Source of the DNA: Roseovarius salinarum
GTDB taxonomy: Bacteria > Pseudomonadota > Alphaproteobacteria > Rhodobacterales > Rhodobacteraceae
Assembly: GCF_002834145.1 (NCBI RefSeq)
Contig: NZ_PHNT01000015.1
Span: 1 to 64,000 of the forward strand
Direction of reading: 5' to 3'
DNA: 64,000 bases
Shown in pieces: positions 7,721-15,110 of this stretch. The position numbers were made by a program, and so were the translations under genes. Every line of letters starts with the position of its first letter. The stretch's first letter is position 1. The notes below the pieces were generated by a model that did not search any database, had not been told where the DNA came from, and saw only the letters and a list, made by a program, of their open reading frames with translations.

Positions 7721-8932
7721 CTATTCCGCGGGCGTGCTCTTGCCGTCGGGCGCGGATCTCTCCTTCTCCTCCAGCTCCTCGAGCCACAGGCTGTGGTGCT
7801 CGCGCGCCCATTGCTCCTCGACCTGGCCGGACCCCATCGCGTCGAACGCACCTTCCATGCCGACCGAGCCGATGTAGATGTGCGCGAGAATGATCGCCAT
7901 CAGGATGAAGGCCACGATGGAGTGCCACAGCTGGGCGTACTGCATCTCTTCATGCGGCGCGAGCGTTTCGGGCAGGGTGCCGAGGCCCAGAAGCTGCGGC
8001 AGCCCCGTGTCGTTGAGAATGGCGAAGGTCTTGGCGAACATCGGCAGTTCGAACGGGAACAGCAGCGACAGCCCCGAGGCCGCGACGGATGCACCGAGCA
8101 GCGTCACCGCCCAGAAGATGAGCTTCTGACCGGCGTTGAACTTCTTCGCCGGCGGATGCTTGCCCTTGCTGAAGATCCCGCCGCCCTGCGCCAGCCATTT
8201 CAGGTCGGTCCGGTCGGGCAGGTTGTGCACGACCCAGAGGACAAAGGCCATCACCAGCCCCAGCATGAAGGCCCAGGCGACATTGTTGTGAAGCCACTTC
8301 GACGCCATGGCGACATCGGCAAAGGCCGCCTTGCCGAATGCCGGGATCAGCAGCTTGCGCCCGAACAGCGTGATGAGTCCGGTGAGCGCCAGAAGGATGA
8401 AGGACCCTGCCATCAGCCAGTGGCTGAAGCGTTCGATGAACTGGAAGCGGGTTACGGTGTGTCCGGTCTTTTCGCCGTCGATGCGGATGCGGCCGCGGAC
8501 CAGGAAGAAAAGCGCCAGAAGCACGAGCGTGGCCCCGAGAAGCCAGGCCCCGTAGCGCGCCAGCGGTCCCTCGCGGAATTGCTGCCACCACATGCCCCGG
8601 TCCTGCACCAGCACGCGGGCCGGGTCGCCGCCCGCCGAGACGGTGACATCGGCGTCGTTGAACCGCAGGTCGCGCCAGACCTCGGAATCCGACAGGCCGC
8701 CGAGGGGGCCGAGCGCCTCGGCGGCCTCGGGCGGGCGGTGATCGTCGCCGGTGGCATTGCGCCGGTAGGCGTTGTCGACCTCCTCCCCGCGCTGCCGCGC
8801 CAGGATGTCCTCGAGCGTTGTCGCCCCGCCGGTGGCCGACCTGTCGGTTTCGGGCAGGCCCGGCCCGTCCTGCGCCGAAACCGGCGCGGCCAGCACCAAG
8901 GACAGAAGGAACATTGAAAGAAGACGTGCCAT
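7721..8932 (-). CDS. fdhC: Formate dehydrogenase cytochrome b (gamma) subunit
   Basis: 403 residues. There is a signal peptide (about 1-21), then a roughly 110-residue periplasmic segment, then the FdnI/FdhC core with four main membrane helices. Candidate haem b ligands are His in IERFSHWLMAGSF, KWLHNNVAWAF and LWHSIVAFIL. It anchors FdhA/FdhB and passes electrons to quinone. The N-terminal extension before the first core helix is longer than in E. coli FdnI (217 residues). The gene lies 120 bases below fdhB with a strong hairpin in between, and the WD40-cytochrome gene follows directly. Confidence 0.92.
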   Translation of the reverse strand: MARLLSMFLLSLVLAAPVSAQDGPGLPETDRSATGGATTLEDILARQRGEEVDNAYRRNATGDDHRPPEAAEALGPLGGLSDSEVWRDLRFNDADVTVSAGGDPARVLVQDRGMWWQQFREGPLARYGAWLLGATLVLLALFFLVRGRIRIDGEKTGHTVTRFQFIERFSHWLMAGSFILLALTGLITLFGRKLLIPAFGKAAFADVAMASKWLHNNVAWAFMLGLVMAFVLWVVHNLPDRTDLKWLAQGGGIFSKGKHPPAKKFNAGQKLIFWAVTLLGASVAASGLSLLFPFELPMFAKTFAILNDTGLPQLLGLGTLPETLAPHEEMQYAQLWHSIVAFILMAIILAHIYIGSVGMEGAFDAMGSGQVEEQWAREHHSLWLEELEEKERSAPDGKSTPAE

Positions 8933-9017
8933 GACGAACGGTCCTGCGTATCCGGTGAATCCAGCGCGACGCGAAGGCCGCGGCGGCGCGCGCCCCTCGT
9001 CGCCGGAGAAATGGCAC

Positions 9018-9041
9018 GGGAGCGCGCGACGGCGCGCTCCC
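9018..9041. terminator. Strong hairpin between fdhB and fdhC
   Basis: Perfect 10-bp stem (GGGAGCGCGC, loop GACG, GCGCGCTCCC) just after the fdhB stop on the minus strand. There is no T-run, so it probably stabilises the upstream mRNA end or tunes the A/B to C ratio rather than ending transcription. Confidence 0.45.
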
Positions 9042-9052
9042 GCCGGCGGGTG

Positions 9053-9685
9053 TCAGCCGCCCTTCTGTTCGTAGGCCGTGCCCCAGCCCCAGGCGCCGGT
9101 GCCGAAGCCGCGGGCGACGACACGTTCGCGGTAGATGGACGCCACCACGTCGCCATCACCCGCCAGCAGCGCCTTGGTCGAGCACATCTCGGCGCAGATC
9201 GGCAATTTGCCCTCGGCGATCCGGTTGGTTCCGTACTTCTGGAACTCGGCCTGGCTGTGGTTGTCCTCGGGCCCGCCGTTGCAGAAGGTGCACTTGTCCA
9301 TCTTGCCGCGCGAGCCGAAGTTGCCCGCCTGCGGATACTGCGGCGCGCCGAAGGGGCACGCGTAGAAGCAATAGCCGCAGCCGATGCACAGGTCCTTGGA
9401 GTGGAGCACCACCCCGTCGGCCGTCTGGTAGAAGCAGTCGACCGGGCAGACCGCCATGCACGGCGCGTCGGAGCAGTGCATGCACGCCACCGAGATCGAC
9501 CGTTCCCCCGGCTTGCCGTCCTGGATCGTCACGACCCGGCGGCGGTTGATGCCCCAGGGCACCTCGTGCTCGTTCTTGCAGGCGGTGACGCAGGCGTTGC
9601 ATTCGATGCAACGTTCCGCGTCGCACAGGAATTTCGCCCGTGCACGGCCGCCGAGAGTTCCCTGGTTGTCCTTTTGGGTTGCCAT
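9053..9685 (-). CDS. fdhB: Formate dehydrogenase iron-sulfur (beta) subunit
   Basis: 210 residues, start supported by AGGGAGGAAC. Four ferredoxin-type Cys groups are visible: CIECNACVTACKNEHE, CMHCSDAPCMAVCPVDC, CIGCGYCFYACPFGAP, and CTFCNGG with the later CAEMC. It relays electrons from FdhA to FdhC and is likely co-exported with FdhA through Tat, having no signal of its own. It lacks the C-terminal membrane helix of E. coli FdnH/FdoH, so attachment to the membrane must rely on FdhC. It lies 14 bases downstream of fdhA. Confidence 0.94.
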   Translation of the reverse strand: MATQKDNQGTLGGRARAKFLCDAERCIECNACVTACKNEHEVPWGINRRRVVTIQDGKPGERSISVACMHCSDAPCMAVCPVDCFYQTADGVVLHSKDLCIGCGYCFYACPFGAPQYPQAGNFGSRGKMDKCTFCNGGPEDNHSQAEFQKYGTNRIAEGKLPICAEMCSTKALLAGDGDVVASIYRERVVARGFGTGAWGWGTAYEQKGG

Positions 9686-9699
9686 TTTGTGTTCCTCCC

Positions 9700-12597
9700 T
9701 TATGCCGCCGAGATCTTGCAGAGCGTGGCCTTGGTTTCCTGCATCTGCGTGACCGAGTCATACCCGTAGGTCTGGGCGGTGTTGGATGCCTCGCCGAGCA
9801 CGTAGGGATCGGCGCCTTCGGGATAGTTGTCCCTCAGGTCCTCGCCCTGGAAGTGCCCACCGAAATGGAACGGCATGAAGGCAACGCCTTCGCCGACCCT
9901 TTCGGTGACCATCGCCTTGACCCTGACCTTGCCGGTTTCCGGACCTTCGACCCAGACATCCGCACCGTCCCGCACGCCCAGGTCGTTGGCGTCGCGCGGG
10001 TTGATTTCGACGAACATGTCCTGCTGCAGTTCTGCCAGCCACGGGTTCGAGCGGGTTTCGTCGCCGCCGCCCTCATACTCGACGAGCCGCCCGGACGTCA
10101 GGATGATCGGATAATCCTTGCTGAAGTCCTGTTTCTGGATCGACGCGTAAAGCGTGGGCAGGCGGTAGTCGTGCCTGTCCTCGTAGGTCGGGTAATCCTC
10201 GACCAGGTCGCGCCGGTTCGTGTAAAGGGGCTCGCGGTGAACCGGCACCGGGTCGGGGAAGGTCCAGACGACCGCGCGGGCCTTGGCGTTGCCGAAGGGC
10301 GCGCATTCGTGCTTGATCGCCACCCGCTGGATGCCGCCGGAAAGGTCGGTTTTCCAGTTCGTGTCAGGGCCGGCGATGCCGTCGATGGTGGCGCGTTCCT
10401 CGTCCGTCAGGTCCGAATCCCAACCCAGGTCCATCAGCATCTGCATGGTGAATTCGGGGTATCCGTCCTGGATTTCCGAACCCTGGCTGTAGACGCCCTC
10501 GGCCAGCAGGTTGTCGCCGTCGCGTTCCACGCCGAAACGGGCACGGAAGGTCAGGCCGCCCTTGCTGACCGGCTTGGACATGTCGTAGAGGTTCGGCGTG
10601 CCCGGGTGCTTCATCTCCGGCGTGCCCCAGCTGGGCCACGGCAGGCCGTAGAAGTCGCCGTCGGCCGGGCCGCCCAACGCCTGGAGCGTCGTGCGATCGA
10701 AGGTGTGCTGGTTGGCCATGTGCATCTTGAGCCGCTCCGGACTCTGCCCGGTATAGCCGATCGTCCACATCCCGCGATTGATCTCGCGCAGGGTGTCTTC
10801 CATGCTCGGCGTCACGCCGTCATCTTCCAGTTCGATATTGCGGAAGATGCGATCGTGGAACCCGAACTTCTGCGCGAAAAGGCCGATGATCTCCTGGTCC
10901 GGCTTGGCCTCGAACAGCGGATCGACGATCTTGTCGCGCCATTGCAGCGACCGGTTCGACGCTGTGACGGAGCCGCGCGTCTCGAACTGGGTGGCCGCCG
11001 GCAGCAGGTAGACCCCGTCGGTGCGGTCATGCATGACGGCGGAGACCGTCGGATAGGGGTCGATCACGACCAGCATATCCAGCATCTCCATCGCCTTTTT
11101 CATCTCCGGCCCGCGCGTCTGCGAGTTGGGCGCATGCCCCCAGAGCACCATGGCGCGCACCTTGTTGGGGTTGTCCATGTTCTCGGGGTCCTCCAGCACG
11201 CCGTCGATCCAGCGACTGACGGGGATGCCCTTGAGGTTCTGGAGCGACTTTTCCTTGCCGTCCTTGCCGGAGACCTTCGCGAACCGCCCGGCGAGCCAGT
11301 CCGGATCCTCGTCCCAGACGCGGGCCCAGTGCCCCCAGGCGCCCTTCGACAGGCCGTAATAGCCCGGCAGCGTGTGCGACAGCACGCCCAGGTCGGTCGC
11401 GCCCTGCACGTTGTCGTGTCCGCGGAAGATGTTGGTACCGCCGCCCGAGACGCCCATGTTGCCCAGCGCCAGCTGCAGGATGCAGTAGGCGCGGGTGTTG
11501 TTGTTGCCGGTGGTGTGCTGGGTGCCGCCCATGCACCAGATCACCGTGCCGGGGCGGTTGTTCACCAGCGTGCGGGCCACGCGCTCCAGCTGCGAGCCGG
11601 GCACGCCGGTGACGCGCTCGACCTCGTCGGGCGCCCACCTGGCGACCTCTTCCTTGATCTGGTCCATCCCCCAGACCCGGGTGCGGATGAACTCCTTGTC
11701 CTCCCAGCCGTTCTCGAAGATGTGCCACAGCAGCCCCCAGACCAGCGGCACGTCGGAGCCGGGGCGCAGGCGGACGTATTCGTCGGCATGCGCCGCGGTG
11801 CGGGTGAAGCGCGGATCGCAGACGATCAGCGGCGCGTTGTTCTGCTCCTTGGCCTTCAGGACGTGCAGCAGCGAGACGGGGTGCGCCTCGGCCGGGTTGC
11901 CGCCGATGACGAAGATCGCCTTGGAATTGTGAATGTCGTTGTAGGAGTTGGTCATGGCGCCGTAGCCCCATGTATTGGCAACCCCGGCAACGGTGGTGGA
12001 GTGGCAGATGCGCGCCTGGTGATCGACGTTGTTCGTGCCCCAGTAGGCGGCGAACTTGCGGAACAGGTAGGCCTGTTCGTTGTTGTGCTTCGCCGATCCC
12101 AGCCAGTAGACGCTGTCCGGGCCGCTTTCATCGCGGATCTGCGTCATGCCGTCGCCGATCTCGTTGATCGCCTGTTCCCAGCTGATGCGCTTCCACTCGC
12201 CGCCTTCTTTCTTCATCGGGTACTTGAGGCGGCGCTCGCCGTGCGCGTGTTCGCGCACGGAGGCGCCCTTGGCGCAATGGGCGCCCAGGTTGAACGGGCT
12301 GTCCCAGCCGGGCTCCTGCCCGACCCAGACACCGTCACGGACTTCGGCGATCACCGTGCAGCCGACCGAACAGTGCGTGCAGACCGACTTCACGGTCTCG
12401 ACGGCCTCTTTCGCGGCCGATTGCGCGTTGGCACGCGTGACGGTGCCACCCGTGGCGCCGATCGCGGCCAGGCCGCCGATCGCCAGGCCGGAACCGCGCA
12501 GGAACGCGCGGCGGTCGACGGATTTGCCGGCCGCGTCAGACAGGATACTTGTCCGCTGGGGGCCTCTCGCAACCCCGTTGGTCTTTTTCCTAAGCAT
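9700..12597 (-). CDS. fdhA: Formate dehydrogenase catalytic (alpha) subunit, W/Mo, Cys type
   Basis: 965 residues with strong GGGAGGAG before ATG. There is a Tat signal (DRRAFLRGS, Arg pair 29-30, cleavage after about residue 58). An N-terminal [4Fe-4S] site follows (C73, C76, C80, C108 in CTHCSVGC...HCAK), then the bis-MGD fold. The metal ligand position reads ARICHSTTVAG, with Cys198 where FdnG has selenocysteine. It oxidises formate to CO2 in the periplasm. The tungstate transporter next door suggests W at the active site, but sequence alone cannot separate W from Mo. Confidence 0.95.
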   Translation of the reverse strand: MLRKKTNGVARGPQRTSILSDAAGKSVDRRAFLRGSGLAIGGLAAIGATGGTVTRANAQSAAKEAVETVKSVCTHCSVGCTVIAEVRDGVWVGQEPGWDSPFNLGAHCAKGASVREHAHGERRLKYPMKKEGGEWKRISWEQAINEIGDGMTQIRDESGPDSVYWLGSAKHNNEQAYLFRKFAAYWGTNNVDHQARICHSTTVAGVANTWGYGAMTNSYNDIHNSKAIFVIGGNPAEAHPVSLLHVLKAKEQNNAPLIVCDPRFTRTAAHADEYVRLRPGSDVPLVWGLLWHIFENGWEDKEFIRTRVWGMDQIKEEVARWAPDEVERVTGVPGSQLERVARTLVNNRPGTVIWCMGGTQHTTGNNNTRAYCILQLALGNMGVSGGGTNIFRGHDNVQGATDLGVLSHTLPGYYGLSKGAWGHWARVWDEDPDWLAGRFAKVSGKDGKEKSLQNLKGIPVSRWIDGVLEDPENMDNPNKVRAMVLWGHAPNSQTRGPEMKKAMEMLDMLVVIDPYPTVSAVMHDRTDGVYLLPAATQFETRGSVTASNRSLQWRDKIVDPLFEAKPDQEIIGLFAQKFGFHDRIFRNIELEDDGVTPSMEDTLREINRGMWTIGYTGQSPERLKMHMANQHTFDRTTLQALGGPADGDFYGLPWPSWGTPEMKHPGTPNLYDMSKPVSKGGLTFRARFGVERDGDNLLAEGVYSQGSEIQDGYPEFTMQMLMDLGWDSDLTDEERATIDGIAGPDTNWKTDLSGGIQRVAIKHECAPFGNAKARAVVWTFPDPVPVHREPLYTNRRDLVEDYPTYEDRHDYRLPTLYASIQKQDFSKDYPIILTSGRLVEYEGGGDETRSNPWLAELQQDMFVEINPRDANDLGVRDGADVWVEGPETGKVRVKAMVTERVGEGVAFMPFHFGGHFQGEDLRDNYPEGADPYVLGEASNTAQTYGYDSVTQMQETKATLCKISAA

Positions 12598-12708
12598 TTG
12601 TATCTCTCCTCCCTGGGCCCCCGAACCGAGGCTGGGTACTAAGGTTTTCCACCGACAGTCGGGCCGAACGCTACCGGTCGCCGGCGGGTCGCGAGACGGC
12701 GTCCGGCC

Positions 12709-12897
12709 TCAGAACCGGGCGCTGTCGTAGTAGGCGCGCGTGTGCGCGGTGTCCTGCATCCGGTCCGATGACAGGTCCGGCTCGGCCGCCTCGGCCGTGC
12801 CGGCCGTCGCCGTGGCGACCGCGGCAGCGGGGGCGCCGGTGGCGGCGAGCCTGAGAAAATCGCGGCGGGTTGCCCCCTCCTCGGTCTTCCTGGTCAT
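12709..12897 (-). CDS. Formate dehydrogenase-region Tat-signal peptide protein
   Basis: 62 residues with GGGAGGAG before ATG. The N-terminus is a Tat signal (ATRRDFLRLAATGAPAAAVA), followed by only about 25 mature residues (SSDRMQDTAHTRAYYDSARF). It belongs to a known group of tiny Tat-targeted proteins encoded beside Tat-exported formate dehydrogenases. The role is unknown; it may be a small subunit or help export or assembly. It sits between the TorD-like chaperone and fdhA in the operon. Confidence 0.85.
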   Translation of the reverse strand: MTRKTEEGATRRDFLRLAATGAPAAAVATATAGTAEAAEPDLSSDRMQDTAHTRAYYDSARF

Positions 12898-12947
12898 GAG
12901 AGTCCTCCTCCCTCTTTATGGCGGGCACCCCCGCCGGTCATTGCGGA

Positions 12948-13577
12948 TCACTCCGCGTTCATCCGGAAGCCCTCGGTCTCGATCTCCATGAACGTCCGGC
13001 CGACCGCACCGACCGAGGCATAGAGGACCGAGTTCCTTGCGGCCTCCAGATCCGAATAGAAATGCCGCGCCCAGGGGCCGATGTGCCTGTTGAAGAACGT
13101 CTTCTGGTCGGCAAGCGGCGCGGGGCGTCCGAAACGCCCGGTGATCAGGCCGGCCATCATCTCCATCAGCGAGGCGATATTGTCCTCGGGCTCATGGACA
13201 TTGGGCGCCCGGGTCATGGCGCGCGCGGCCATGTCGCGCCGCAGGCTGGCGAGCGGCTTTTCGTTGAGAAACCCGGTCAGGTAATAGCTGGCATAGGGCA
13301 GCAGCTCGCCGCGGCCCAGGCCGATGAACAGCGCGTTGAACTCGCGTTCCACGCCCTGCGCGGTGCTGTGCTGCGCGATGCGCGCCAGCGCGGCGATGGC
13401 GGTGCCCAGCGGCGTGTCGTCGCCGTCCAGCGCAGCGGTCTGTTTCAGCAGATCCTTTCCCGGCGGCGCCGCCAGCAGCAGGCCCAGGAAATCGTAAAGC
13501 TCGGCCCGCATGCGGTCTTCTTCGGCGATCTCGGGGCGGTCCTCCGGGGTGTCCATCACGGCCTCGGGATTGGTCAT
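12948..13577 (-). CDS. TorD/DmsD-family redox enzyme maturation chaperone
   Basis: 209 residues with GGAGGTGATG before ATG. All-helical TorD-type sequence, with the family motif EFNALFIGLGRGELLPYASY followed by YLTGFLNEKPLASLRRDM, and the later EPEDNIASLMEMMAGLI. These chaperones bind the Tat signal of a molybdo/tungsto-enzyme and hold it until the cofactor is inserted. FdhA, two genes downstream, is the obvious client. The start overlaps the DUF3306 stop by four bases, so the two are coupled. Confidence 0.9.
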   Translation of the reverse strand: MTNPEAVMDTPEDRPEIAEEDRMRAELYDFLGLLLAAPPGKDLLKQTAALDGDDTPLGTAIAALARIAQHSTAQGVEREFNALFIGLGRGELLPYASYYLTGFLNEKPLASLRRDMAARAMTRAPNVHEPEDNIASLMEMMAGLITGRFGRPAPLADQKTFFNRHIGPWARHFYSDLEAARNSVLYASVGAVGRTFMEIETEGFRMNAE

Positions 13578-14179
13578 GCATCACCTCCGGCGTGATCGTC
13601 GAATGAAAAATGCAACCGCCGGCGCGGAATCGCGGCGGCGACCGCAGTGTCTTCGTCCCGGGCTTCGGGTGAAAAGGCCGCCTCCGTTTCCGGAAGGGGG
13701 TCGCCGGAGATCTCGTCGTCGGCATCGGCAAGCGCTTCGGCCGGATCGGCATCGGTGGTGTCGTCGGGGGAATCCGCGCCCTGTGCCGTTTCCTCTGCGG
13801 GCACGAACATCCCCTTGCCCACCTGGTAGACGGTCTGCAGGTTCTCGATCACGGTGGCGGCGTCGGTGTAATCCTCGCCGTAATCGACCAGGCCGTCGAG
13901 GTTGGCCAGTGCCGGGTTGCTCAGCCAAAGCCGCCGCAACGCCCGGCGCCGGATCCGTTCCGGCACGGCCCTTGCCATGAACGCCTTGAAATCGTCGCCC
14001 GGGGCGAGCGTGTCGGGATCGGGCAGGTCCAGTTCCTCCAGAATGACCTCGTCGGGCTTCTCCTCCAGTTCCGCCTCGCGGGCTGCCTGCGCGCGCGCCT
14101 CGAGCGCACGGGCCTCTTCGTGCTCCTCCTCGCGCACCCTGGCCTTTCGACGGCTCCAGAAGTCGCCTCCGCGCGTCAT
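13574..14179 (-). CDS. DUF3306 protein of the formate dehydrogenase operon
   Basis: 201 residues. The N-terminus FWSRRKARVREEE begins a long charged helix (about 10-60), followed by the conserved core (APGDDFKAFMARAVPERIRR, then RALRRLWLSNPALANLDGLV and DYGEDYTD), and an acidic Asp/Glu/Ala-rich tail. DUF3306 genes occur next to DUF3305 and formate dehydrogenase in many proteobacteria; the function is not established. The protein has no signal or membrane segment and should be cytoplasmic, which fits a role in FdhA maturation. It overlaps both neighbours by four bases. Confidence 0.88.
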   Translation of the reverse strand: MTRGGDFWSRRKARVREEEHEEARALEARAQAAREAELEEKPDEVILEELDLPDPDTLAPGDDFKAFMARAVPERIRRRALRRLWLSNPALANLDGLVDYGEDYTDAATVIENLQTVYQVGKGMFVPAEETAQGADSPDDTTDADPAEALADADDEISGDPLPETEAAFSPEARDEDTAVAAAIPRRRLHFSFDDHAGGDA

Positions 14180-14745
14180 TGCAGCCTGCCCTTCCGGAAC
14201 TGGCGCGGCGCGCGGTAGACGTCGCGCATCTGGTCGATGCGCGGATCGCCGATGCCATCCTGGGCCTTGTCGACATCGACCTCGTCGCGGCGGCGCTTCG
14301 TGAATACCTCTTCCTCGTGATGGGCCTCGGCAAAGCGGCGCACCCAGTCGACCAGAGACGCCGGCATCGGGATCTTCTCGACGACCTCCTCACCGCTGTC
14401 GGCATAGTCCTGTGCCTCGTAGGGCGAGGCGGTCACCAGCACCACATCGAACGGGCGCCCGCGGTCCTCGGTCTCGCGCAGGACGGCGTAGACCGAGGGC
14501 GTCTCGGCACACAGGCCGTGAATGTAGGCTTCGGTTTCCGCGGCGTGGAGTTCGAGTTCGGGCGTCGCGGCGTGATACATCACGCGGTCGCCCTCTTCAC
14601 GAAGAACCCGCCAGTCGGCGGACCCGGCGCCGGGAAGAACCGCGACAGCCTTCCACGACCACGCGGCCCATGCCGTCACCCCGGGCGAGCGCTGGACGAC
14701 GATGCCCACCGGCATCGTCATGAACGTTGGCTGAGCTGGCGCCAC
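14176..14745 (-). CDS. DUF3305 protein, first gene of the formate dehydrogenase operon
   Basis: 189 residues from GTG 14745; an internal ATG at 14721 is a possible alternative start. The core matches DUF3305 (TMPVGIVVQRSPGVTAWAAW, then SWKAVAVLPGAG; ETEAYIHGLCAETPSVYAVL). It is cytoplasmic with no cofactor motif. It always travels with DUF3306 and Tat-type FDH genes, so a role in enzyme maturation is likely but unproven. The dyad at 14803-14818 lies 58 bases upstream and may control the whole operon. Confidence 0.88.
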   Translation of the reverse strand: MAPAQPTFMTMPVGIVVQRSPGVTAWAAWSWKAVAVLPGAGSADWRVLREEGDRVMYHAATPELELHAAETEAYIHGLCAETPSVYAVLRETEDRGRPFDVVLVTASPYEAQDYADSGEEVVEKIPMPASLVDWVRRFAEAHHEEEVFTKRRRDEVDVDKAQDGIGDPRIDQMRDVYRAPRQFRKGRLQ

Positions 14746-15110
14746 TTGGCTACGTTCCCTTCTTGCATCCCTTAGTGTACCGACCCGGCGGAAAAAATCT
14801 ACAGTTGTCTATTCAACTTTGCCTCCCTCGTTTGCCGCCCCCGGGGCGGCACGGACGGCTGGCGGCCACCGCGAACAGCACGGGCGGACGGCCAAGAGCC
14901 TTCGCTGCAAGGGCTCGAGCACGCCGCGGCGTGGGCCCCGCCCGGATGCCCGGAGCCCGGAATGTCATGCGGCAAGGGCGCCGGCCGGCCCCTCGGGGTC
15001 CGTGCGAAAGCGTGTTTACGAGGCGGCGAATCACGCCTACGCTGAAAACCGGTCCAGCGCCGGCCTCCCTCGACCGGGACCGGCCGTGGCCCGCGGACAA
15101 CGGCGAGCGA
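14746..15110. promoter_or_regulatory. Divergent promoter region with dyad AGTTG-N6-CAACT
   Basis: 365 bases between the DUF3305-led operon and the divergent polyferredoxin gene. The first 80 bases are distinctly less GC-rich and contain the inverted repeat AGTTG-TCTATT-CAACT at 14803-14818, flanked by AAAAAATCTAC. It is a candidate operator for a dimeric regulator. The remaining 290 bases are GC-rich with no recognised gene. Confidence 0.45.

Noticed and set aside
12000..12003. Possible selenocysteine (in-frame TGA) at the FDH active site
   Set aside because: The codon at the metal-ligand position encodes Cys (ARICHSTT), and no in-frame stop interrupts fdhA.
9640..12642. Very long open frame on the plus strand opposite fdhA (about 1000 codons)
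   Set aside because: It is the antisense shadow of fdhA in GC-rich DNA. The translation is Val/Arg/His/Gly-rich with no motif, while the minus strand has a Tat signal, Fe-S and metal-ligand motifs and a strong RBS.
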